Shown here: positions 1 to 8,570 of the stretch, in pieces
How the letters are laid out: every line of letters starts with the position of its first letter
How positions within the stretch are numbered: position 1 is the stretch's first letter
Source: Multifurca ochricompacta
Lineage: Eukaryota; Basidiomycota; Agaricomycetes; Russulales; Russulaceae
Direction of reading: 5' to 3'
NCBI GenBank assembly: GCA_022496185.1
Contig: WTXG01000237.1
Location: 1-55,111 of the forward strand
DNA length: 55,111 nt
The notes under the pieces: generated by a model
Databases searched by the model: none
Seen by the model: only the letters and a program-made list of their open reading frames with translations
What the model was told of the DNA's origin: nothing
Position numbers and translations under genes: made by a program

Positions 1-60
1 GGCCCGGGCCATTTACCCGAAATGCACAGAAATCCAAAGAACAGTCACACTCATATAAAA

Positions 61-727
61 ATTGAAACCAGAATAATAAAATAAAATGGAATAATAAATT
101 ATCTTAATCTTATGAACATAAAATAGGAATCTTTGAGGGATCTTGAGTAGCCATAAATGAACGCGTTGTGTCCAAGTGCATATCTCCTTGACCGGGATCT
201 CCTGGGCCGGATGTCCGAATGCGCGATGCAAGTAAAGAACTTGCATGCGTTTCATTTCATGGGTAACCCAGGTATCAAAACAATTATCCAGGGGTTACCC
301 CTACCAATTTCTATGTGTTCGTCAATTTTTTTTGGCATTCTGTGTGGTTATCTGACAGGCTTTTCATCAATGTTCTATAACATCCTATCTAAATCATCAC
401 TGTATACTGGATTTTAGTTGTGCTTGTATAAAATTGAAAGCAGAATAATAAAATAAAAATGGAAACAATTAATTATCTTAATCTTCTGAACATAAAATAA
501 GAGTCATTGAGGGATCTTAAGCAGCCACAAATGAACGCGTTGTGTATCTTCTTGGTCCGGGAAGGCCCAGGCCGGTTATCCAAAATGCGCGATGCAAAGT
601 AAAGAACTTGCACACGTTTTCATGGGTGACCCGCAGGTAACCTGCAGGTTACCCATACCCGTAGTGACGGGTACGGGTACAGGTACAGGTACCAATGAGG
701 GATACCCCAGGGTTACCCCTGCCAATC
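61..727 (-). repeat. R1 repeat copy 1, left arm of fold-back
   Basis: This is a non-coding, AT-rich repeat in the reverse orientation relative to the copy at 22208-22885. It pairs with the adjacent right arm: about 150-695 is the reverse complement of about 744-1274. It contains two degenerate copies of one module, near 150-300 and 490-625. Each module carries a 6-bp-stem hairpin of the type GCAAGTTCTTTACTTGC beside a second palindrome related to CCGGGACATCCCGG. The inner end is rich in ACCCGT/GGGTAC hexamers. No credible protein is encoded. A non-autonomous mobile element is inferred from the multiple copies, but no terminal duplication was found. Confidence 0.75.
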
Positions 728-1274
728 ACTAGGGTATCCTTGTTGGTACCTGTACCCGCCCGTACCCATCACTACAGGTATGGGTAACCTGCGGGTCACC
801 CATGAAAACACGTGCAAGTTCTTTACTTGCATCGCACATTTCGGATACCCAGCCCAGGACTTCCCAGACCAAGAAGATACACAATGCATTTATTTGTGGC
901 TGCTTAAGATCCCTCAATGACTCTTATTTTATGTTCAGAAGATTAAGATAATTCATTATTCCATTTTTATTTTATTATTCTGCCTTTCAATTTTATACAA
1001 GAACAACTAAAATACAGTATACAGAGATGATTAGATAGGATGTTATAGAACATTGATGAAAAGCCTGTCAGATAACCACACAGAATGCAAAATAATTTGA
1101 TGAACACATAGCAATTTGCAGGGGTAACTCCTGGGTAATTGTTTTGATACCTGGGTTACCCATAAAATGAAACACGTGCAAGTTCTTTACTTGCATTGCG
1201 CCATTTCGGACATCTGGCCTGGGACATCCCAGTCAAGGAGATATGCACTTGGACACAACGCATTCATTTATGGC
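728..1274 (+). repeat. R1 repeat copy 2, right arm of fold-back
   Basis: This is the inverted partner of copy 1, about 530 bp long, with a spacer of roughly 50 bp between the arms. The order of parts matches the copy at 22208: GGGTAC-rich start, hairpin module (about 800-925), AT-rich middle, second hairpin module (about 1165-1274). It ends at a short A-run region before element A. A transcript across both arms would fold into a long double-stranded RNA. Confidence 0.75.
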
Positions 1275-1390
1275 AAATAAAATTGATTTCAAAAAAAAAA
1301 CCCTAATCTTTGTACCTTTACACTTACTGCACAAGACTTGACTCTCAAAAGCAAGATAGGAAAAACAAGAAGCCCCAAGGAGTTCATGAG
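1275..1390. other. Short unique flank left of element A
   Basis: About 115 bases between the R1 right arm and element A, including a run of ten A. The last five bases (ATGAG, 1386-1390) are the left target-site duplication of element A. The sequence that was originally contiguous resumes at 14201. No gene is seen. Confidence 0.7.
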
Positions 1391-1978
1391 TGTTACGTCC
1401 GGTGCGGGACGTTCCACATGACTTGTGTGACAGCGTTCGTTTGTGATCAGATAAGAGACCAATGAGGCCTCTTGGAGTGATTAATGAGAAGTCAAAGTCA
1501 AAGAGGCTGTCCTCTATGACGATGGTGAGCGGAAAGTACCAGAAGTACTGAGATGATCGAGTCAAAGCTTTCAAAGGGGAGGTCCAGAAGACAAACACCG
1601 ATGTATTCAATAAGTCGAGTCTGAGGTCTACAATGTAGCTACAGCGGACTTATATACGTAATTGAACGAGTGTCTAAAGATAAGATATCGGAGTCATGTG
1701 GGCCCAAATATACGAAAGCGGAGGGCGTAGAGCCTAGCTTCTGATAGGGAATTAAGTAAGTGTCCAGTCTTAGAGATAAGGAGATAAGAGATAAACGAAG
1801 ACATAAGCAAGTACAAATAGCTCATCAGCACATACAAACAGTGGTCACGGGGAAGGAAGTAAGGCACGTGAGGGATCCCAGGATGGGGACGTGATCAAGA
1901 AGTGGAGGGTGGGTGGAAGGGAAGGGTTCGTGTTGGGGATGGTAAAGAAAAGTGGGGGACTTGGCCCTGGTCGTAACA
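1391..1978 (-). repeat. Element A 3' LTR
   Basis: A 588-bp LTR, the downstream one of a minus-strand element. The plus strand reads TGTTACG... to ...CGTAACA. It contains the same TATATAAG box and 11-mer as the 5' LTR. It is about 98.6% identical to 13608-14195, with eight differences, each CG against TG or CA. Confidence 0.95.
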
Positions 1979-1994
1979 TCACCCTCCTTTCTGG
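1979..1994 (-). promoter_or_regulatory. Element A polypurine tract
   Basis: On the minus strand this reads as a purine-rich tract (AGAAAGGAGGGTGA) directly abutting the 3' LTR, the expected site for plus-strand DNA priming. The same motif precedes the 3' LTR of element C, and a variant (AGAAGAGGGGGTGA) precedes those of B and G. The nested Copia now separates it from ORF3. Confidence 0.8.
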
Positions 1995-2014
1995 TTCAAG
2001 CTGACCCAGCTAGA

Positions 2015-2439
2015 TGATAAGATTATGGGGGCCAGATAGGGGTACACGCGTGTAAATAGGAAAAAGAATACGATGCTCTCTTGATTTGCTTTTTCAAGCC
2101 TTTTTTATACAATTTACACTACAGTTAATTTCAATACAAGTATAAGAGTTTTGTAAATAGGGGTTAAGTAAATGAGACATTTTATCTTGTGACTTTTTCA
2201 ATTTGTCGCGCTTGTATCAGTTAGATAAAATAATCAAAATAAAATAAACATTAATCTTGTAATTGTAAACTTTTAACCATAGAGTCTGTAGAATCAAATG
2301 TGAGATGCAAACAAGATCGAAGTTCATCGCCCCTGAGGGGCGCGCCAAAAATTAATTGTTCTAGCCAAAGGCTAGAACTTTTGACGACTGTGGTGCGCTT
2401 TTGCGCTCCTCCAGGTCGTCGATGGATCGTAATCCATCA
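2015..2439 (-). repeat. Copia 3' LTR
   Basis: A 425-bp LTR (TGATAAG...ATCCATCA on the plus strand) with a perfect partner at 6871-7295 apart from three CpG differences. Near its right end lie two short palindromes, CCCCTGAGGGG and TCTAGCCAAAGGCTAGA. Confidence 0.95.
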
Positions 2440-5400
2440 CTCCCCCCACAAGCGCGACGCAGGCCCAGGGAGGAGTTATGATAATCTGTCTTCCACTTTG
2501 GAAGAGCTTTAGTCAAAATATCTGCTGTCATTTGATCAGTTGGACAGTAGATTAAGTTGAGCATGCCATTAGATATCACGTCACGAATGAAGTGATATCG
2601 TATGTCGATATGTTTTGTTCTTGCGTGATAATTATCCTTGGTGGCTAGTTTTATCGCAGCCTGATTGTCGCAATAGAGCGGGGTGGATGCGATAAAACTT
2701 GGGAAGAGCTCATGAATGAGCTTGCGAAGCCAAATGGCTTCTTTTGCCGCGTGCGTCGCGGCGACGTATTCCGATTCAGCAGTAGACAGAGTTACGAGTT
2801 CTTGTTTTCTTGAACTCCAAGATATAGCCCTGCTGTCGATCAGAAAAGCGTAGCCAGAGATGGCATGCCTATGGTCTTGGCTGGCTCCATCTGCGTCTGT
2901 GTACCCTATCAGATTGTGGCGTTCGCCGCCGTATGTCAGCTCTATATTCCTAGTGCCGGAAAGATACCGGAAGATCCGTTTAATGGCTTCCCAGTGTAAT
3001 CGGCCTGGATTTTCGAGGAAGCGCGACAGAGTCGAAACGGCGAATGCTATGTCTGGGTGGGTACCAACTGAGGCATACATCAGACTTCCCATTGCCTCGC
3101 GGTAAGGGATTTTCATCATTTCGGCAGCGTCGGCTTGATTTTGCGGTGAATCGTTACGTGAATATTCTACTCCGGGTACCATAGCTGTATTATTTGGTTT
3201 TATGTCGTCGAGCTTGAATCGTGAAAGGATTGAAGTAATATATTGTGCTTGCGAAAGGGAAATTGTTCGCGCTGATCTATCACGAGTTATTTTAATACCT
3301 AATAGCCAATGAATAGGTCCTAGGTCCGTGATGGAATATCGATCGTTTAATTTCATTTTGTATTCTGTGATTAATTTGCTCGAGCTGCCCGTAAAGGCGC
3401 AGTCGTCGACGTGGATGGCAAGGATTAACAGGTGTCCTGCCACGCGAGCGTAAAAGACCCCTGGATCTGCGCAGCTAACGCGGAAACCCAGGTCAGTCAA
3501 TGCACGCGAGAGTGTGTCGTACCATTTTCGCCCGGCCTGTTTTAATCCATATAGCGACTTACGTAGTCGCATAACTTCGTTGTTGTTGTTTTCATATGCT
3601 GGTGGCGCTTGCATGTAGATTTCTTCATTACTATCCAGCTCTCCATTTAAATAGGCGCCATTAAAGTCGAAAGATTCGATATCCCAATCGAATCGCACTG
3701 CCAGGGCTAAGATGGTGCGAAAGCTGCTAAGTTTAGCGACGGGGGAGAAGGTATCAAAATAGTCGACACCGTAGACCTGTGTGAATCCTCGGGCGACAAG
3801 TCTCGCTTTGTATTTGTCAATTGTACCGTTGGCTTTGCGTTTGATACGGAAAACCCATTTTGACCCGACGATGTTTTTATTCTGTGGACGCGGCACTGTG
3901 ATCCACATTTCAGCCTTCTGTAGCGTCGTGATTTCGCGGTCCATAGCCTCCTTCCAAAGAGGCCAGTCTGCGCGTCTTTGTGCTTCGACTAGTGATCTCG
4001 GGTCACCTTCAGCATCTTGAATCGCTGCCACGATGATGTCATCATATCCTGCATGATACACGTAATCTACATTTAGATCAGCAATCAACACTTCACTTCT
4101 TTCCTGAGAATCAGGGTGATGATATTTGAGCCTGGAAGATATCGTTGAAGATGTCGGAGTGCTTTTATGAGATGATGAACTTTCTGCTGAGCCCTCGTTT
4201 TTGCACTTTTCTGTAAGTCGTGCAATGCGTTCAGATTTACGCACGGGGTCGACTTTCTTCTTTGGCGCGCCGGGTGGTTGTACGATCGCTCTTCCTTTTC
4301 CTTTTGAAGTTGATGCGACTGGCTCTGTAAGTTGTTCTTCAATTTCGACTTCTTCATCTTCCATCTCTTCTTCCCCGCTATCTGTAGCGACAGGCGGAAG
4401 TATAGGCGTACTGATCGTAGATGGTGTTTGAAAAGTTTGGGGCGTAGATACTGATAATGGCGTCATAGCTAATGGTGTGTGCGGTGTAGAAATTGTTGAT
4501 TGTATAGTTGAAACAGGAGGTGTCGGGAGAGTAGCTGCCGGTGGGATTTGCGTAGTAGCCAAAGGTTGCGAGGTTGCAGTAGCATAGCTTGGAGGCGGTG
4601 AGTAAATGGAAATAGTCGGAGGGACGAACTTGAAGTTTCGTTCCACCGAAACGGTTCACTTGTCTGGCCAGTACACGCGGGAAGCGTGTGTGCTATCTTG
4701 ATCGTAGCCAACCCATCGCGCTTCAAGTCCTCGCACGTCGAGTTTTGAGCCTACGTGGTGGTGAACCCAGATATTTTGTCCCCACTCAGGCACTCTCTCT
4801 AAGTTAGGTTTCTCCCGGTAAAGACGCTCGAATGGTGTGACATTACCGAGCGCTTTGGTAGATGTACGGTTTTTTAACCATACAGCATGATGAATAGCCT
4901 CCCCCCATAAATATTTAGGCAGTTGCGCGTGATGGAGGATGGCGCACACACGTTCTAGAAGACGGCAGTTTAGAGATTCCGCCACACCATTGTGTTGCGG
5001 AGTATCGTGAGTCGTAAGTCGTCGTTCGGTACCTTGATCTTTCAAAAACTTTGTGAATTCATTACTCATGAATTCACCTCCACGGTCGGATCGCAATCGT
5101 CGAATGCGTACTCCGTGCTGTGTTAAGGCCCAAGCTGCAAAGCTCTTGTATGCTTGCAGTGCCTCATCTTTGCTCTTCAAGAGCTCTAATCTGGTAAATC
5201 GCGTATAATCATCAGTAAACGTCACGTAATATTTTCGCCCTCCAATGGTAGAAGTGGGCGATGGTCCCCACAGGTCAGTGTGGATCTCCTCTCCAAAAGC
5301 CTTGGCTGGCGGTGCGGCGCGCTCCTTCTTTATGGCCTTGCGTGTTAACTTAGCATAATCGCACGAATCGCAATAAAAAGGGGAATGATCGTCTATTAGA

Positions 5401-6800
5401 CGCAGTCCGGTGACTGCATGGCTGCGAATCAAAGTGCGAATTGCGTCCACTGAGATGTGACCAAGTCGCTTGTGGAGCGTGGGAAGATCTACTTCTTCCG
5501 GTATAGCTGCTGCCGCGGTTAGATTTGAATGCTCGACTTTATACAATCCATTTGCATTTGCTGCTATACTGCCAATTTGAAGTCCTTTTTCATTTTTGAT
5601 ATTGCAACGACTACCTTGGAAGGATACTGAATATCCTGCACTCGCGATGCGTCCTATGGATACAACGGTAAGTGGAATGTCTGGCGCATGCAAGATATCA
5701 CGCAAGATAATCAGAGTAGTCAATGTTCCGTTAGGCACTTCAATCTGAAGATCGCCGGTACCAATGGCATAGAAAAATCGCTTGTCAGCGGCGCTAATTG
5801 GTCAAGGGGGAATGGACTGATAGGAGAGGAATCGATGACGAAAAGGGGAAATGTGCCGCGAGGCACCAGAATCATAAAGCTCGGCTTCACAGGTACTTGC
5901 CGCGTTTGCCGTTTCTCGTACTGATGAATTATTTTGCTCTTCAAAGCTTGTTGTTTCGACGGCCCAGGATTCGATGTCTGTCATCGTCTTGTCCGTGTTC
6001 TCTGTTGCTACAGCGGCATTGTCATTGTCGCTCTTGTTTTTCTTCGGCCCTTGGCCTTCTTTCCCTCCTCCTCTGGCCCAGCATTCCACTTTAACATGCC
6101 CTTTCTTGTGGCAGTTAAAGCATTCGATTTCTTGTTTCTTCTTCTTCTGCTGGGTTCTTGCCACGAATGCCTCGTCTTGAGGCATTTTTTGGAGGAGTTG
6201 ACGTTCGTACACGTTAAGGGCGGTACGTTTTACAGCGGCTGGGGTTACGACTTGGTTATTCGCGTCGTACGATGTCATGAGGGATTCGATAGGACCGTCG
6301 TAGGATGGTGGTAAGGATCCTGAGATAATGGCGACATATTCAAGGTCGTCTACAACTCTGCCGATAGATGCGAGCTTCTCTCGCATCTCATCCAGCCTGT
6401 CAAGGTGAGTTCGAACATTATCTTCCTCACCGCATTTTGTATTTTGGAATTTTCTTCCCAGGTCTACCATCAAGCTACTCGATCATCCCTCAAAAAGTGT
6501 TGTTAAAATGTCCCACACCGCTTTTGCGTGCGTAGCAGTCTTTATTCAATTAAAGACTGTGTCGGGTATGGACGCGGCAATAAGCTGCTTGACAATAGCT
6601 CTGTCCGCTGCCCATTTTTGCTCAGGGGTAAGTCCGCCGACTGTGCCTGCATTGACATAACTTGCTGTAGGATTTTCATTGATAAGAAGCGGCAACAAGC
6701 CCTTCATATCAATAATCCATTTCATGCAGTCTCGGTACATGATCCAGTTGGATCCGTCTGCTGCTAACTTGATAACATTGAGTTTAAGGTCGTCAGTCAT
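2361..6800 (-). pseudogene. Copia gag-pol polyprotein with four in-frame TGA codons
   Basis: One continuous minus-strand frame of about 1480 codons. In order it shows an N-terminal Copia gag region (start at 6800), a CCHC knuckle (CFNCHKKGHVKVEC), protease DSGA, the integrase HHCC region (HKRLGH...CDSC), the integrase core with TDLWG, SDRGGEF and the GVAES glutamate, RT with HVDD in place of the usual YVDD, and Copia RNase H (TDAD, TAESEY). The frame is broken only by TGA at 6546-6548, 6483-6485, 5802-5804 and 4656-4658. Each is one C-to-T step from CGA (Arg). There are no frameshifts, so decay is purely by substitution. The length is normal for the family. Confidence 0.93.
2440..2449 (-). 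promoter_or_regulatory. Copia polypurine tract
   Basis: On the minus strand GTGGGGGGAG lies immediately upstream of the 3' LTR. This is the standard position and composition for the plus-strand primer of an LTR retrotransposon. Confidence 0.75.
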
Positions 6801-6858
6801 AATGAAAGAGTGTAGTGCAAATGACGCAAGTAAGTTTCGAGTTTAATTAGCAGCAGCA

Positions 6859-6870
6859 GGGCCCATAACC
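6859..6870 (-). promoter_or_regulatory. Copia primer-binding site (half-tRNA type)
   Basis: Directly after the 5' LTR the minus strand reads GGTTATGGGCCC. This resembles the complement of the anticodon arm of initiator tRNA-Met, the internal primer known for Drosophila copia. The match is recalled, not searched, and differs by one base from the generic anticodon-stem sequence. Confidence 0.55.
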
Positions 6871-7295
6871 TGATAAGATTATGGGGGCCAGATAGGGGTA
6901 CACGCATGTAAATAGGAAAAAGAATACGATGCTCTCTTGATTTGCTTTTTCAAGCCTTTTTTATACAATTTACACTACAGTTAATTTCAATACAAGTATA
7001 AGAGTTTTGTAAATAGGGGTTAAGTAAATGAGACATTTTATCTTGTGACTTTTTCAATTTGTCGCGCTTGTATCAGTTAGATAAAATAATCAAAATAAAA
7101 TAAACATTAATCTTGTAATTGTAAACTTTTAACCATAGAGTCTGTAGAATCAAATGTGAGACGCAAACAAGATCGAAGTTCATCGCCCCTGAGGGGCGCG
7201 CCAAAAATTAATTGTTCTAGCCAAAGGCTAGAACTTTTGACGACTGTGGTGCGCTTTTGCGCTCCTCCAGGTCGTCAATGGATCGTAATCCATCA
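6871..7295 (-). repeat. Copia 5' LTR
   Basis: A 425-bp LTR, upstream in the minus orientation, adjoining the primer site. The right-hand target duplication CTAGA follows at 7296-7300. Confidence 0.95.
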
Positions 7296-8492
7296 CTAGA
7301 AACGCGCACCATCATCATCCTGTACCAGGTCCACGTAATCATCCGCCAAGTTTCGATCTCCTATGGTATACGTCTCGTCGGCCGTGCATTGGTGCGTGCG
7401 CAGGAAGCCGTAGGGGCCCCGTTGTCCACACTGGGGGCACATGTCGTGAACTGGGCAGTCTAACTCGCGATGACCCGCATTGTGGCGTAGGCATTTACCA
7501 CACCATCCCGAGGGATTGACAATTGTTGGGGTGACTCCCATGTGGCGGAAGATGCAGAATCGGCTCCAGTGTAGGTTACTGCGGCAATGACGGCACCACT
7601 TGCGATTAAGAGGGCAATTCCAGCTAATGTGATACTTGCTATCACATCGCCAGCATGTCTCTCCTTGGGGGTTCTCGTGCATCTGTGGCATCTCAAACCG
7701 GTTCAGCAGCAATTGTGGTGCAGCCCCAAGTGATCGTGGTGGGAGGGGTCGCGCATAAGTGTCTGCGTACCTTTCCGCGATAGTCTGGTATGCATCCCCC
7801 TTCTCTAGCCTTTTCTGGATTTCTGTCAACTCCTGTTCTACTTGGAACATCCCTCTCGTGAGCCTTGTCATTTGTTTCGCATACTCCTTGTACTGGGTGT
7901 TCAACATGGTGCGCAGTGTGAGAGTCTTCCGCAGTCTCATTACCTCAGCTTTGAGACGCGGAAGGCACATGTCGTTCAGTACTTCATCAATCGCAAATGC
8001 CCGAGGGTCATCAGCTGCAAGGTGCCCTAGCTGTTCATCACTCATTGTGTGATGAAGACGTCCCATGTACCGTTCTTCCAAATAGACGGGGGCCCCGTAA
8101 ACAGGCCCATCTTTCTTCATGCATCCTGCGATGTCCATCCCTCCATTGGTGTAGAAGATGTACTTAGCTATTTCCTTCGTTCCATCAGCCATCGTGATTT
8201 CAAGCGGGAAGTACATGGAGGAGTTCGGGTTGTTGGTGAAGAAAGGGAACTTGGGAACGTGGTCATCCTGCTCCATGCCGACGAGGTTGTTCGGGTGTGG
8301 TTCTTCAGAGTGGTCAAAGTCGTCGTTGGGGTTTGGTGACTGGCTTTTGACTCGTTCCTCTGCGGCCTCGTAGTCGATGGGAGAGCAGGGACGTGTGGAA
8401 GGGTGAGTGGAGGGGAAAGCTTCCACCACAACATGAGTGGTGGCAAAGGCGTCGACGGCGGCAGAGGCAGCGATAAAGGAGGAAGAAGACAT
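7296..8492 (-). CDS. Gypsy element A third ORF, four-module zinc protein (398 aa)
   Basis: An intact ORF lying after the pol stop (8571) and before the polypurine tract, in the same frame as pol here. Residues 1-100 are acidic and Ser/Pro-rich. A conserved middle domain spans about 90-180, a predicted helical or coiled-coil stretch 180-240, and a cysteine-rich C-terminus 280-369. Zinc modules by eye are C280-C283-H288-C293, C300-C303-H308-C313 (both CX2CX4HX4C), C331-C334-H341-C346 (CX2CX6HX4C) and C352-C355-H367-C369 (CX2CX11HXC). No membrane segment or signal peptide is visible, so it is not an env. The tail is acidic. I do not recognise it. A nucleic-acid-binding accessory role is inferred. 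Its stop lies inside the target duplication of the Copia insertion. Confidence 0.85.
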   Translation of the reverse strand: MSSSSFIAASAAVDAFATTHVVVEAFPSTHPSTRPCSPIDYEAAEERVKSQSPNPNDDFDHSEEPHPNNLVGMEQDDHVPKFPFFTNNPNSSMYFPLEITMADGTKEIAKYIFYTNGGMDIAGCMKKDGPVYGAPVYLEERYMGRLHHTMSDEQLGHLAADDPRAFAIDEVLNDMCLPRLKAEVMRLRKTLTLRTMLNTQYKEYAKQMTRLTRGMFQVEQELTEIQKRLEKGDAYQTIAERYADTYARPLPPRSLGAAPQLLLNRFEMPQMHENPQGETCWRCDSKYHISWNCPLNRKWCRHCRSNLHWSRFCIFRHMGVTPTIVNPSGWCGKCLRHNAGHRELDCPVHDMCPQCGQRGPYGFLRTHQCTADETYTIGDRNLADDYVDLVQDDDGARF

Positions 8493-8570
8493 GTTTAATG
8501 GAGAGTAGGACGTTGCTGGTGAAGCGTTGTTCTGGGGATTTATCTGAGGCTGAGAATCGTCTTCTTTTAA

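Larger units (their letters stand above)
2015..7295 (-). mobile_element. Ty1/Copia element nested in element A
   Basis: A complete 5.28-kb Copia element. Its two 425-bp LTRs differ at only three positions (about 99.3% identity), all CpG transitions. The target duplication is CTAGA at 2010-2014 and 7296-7300. It carries one long gag-pol frame in Copia order (integrase before RT) interrupted by four TGA codons. It inserted exactly at the stop codon of ORF3 of element A, and the duplicated bases keep that stop. It is therefore younger than element A. Confidence 0.96.

Noticed and set aside
1233..1610. Frames of 125-134 codons inside the Gypsy LTRs (also 13423-13827)
   Set aside because: They recur only because the LTR recurs, they cross the LTR boundary into unrelated sequence, and B-type LTRs do not keep them.
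7296..8492. ORF3 as an envelope protein (errantivirus-like)
   Set aside because: It occupies the env position but has no signal peptide or hydrophobic membrane segment, and its C-terminus is an acidic, cysteine-rich zinc region.
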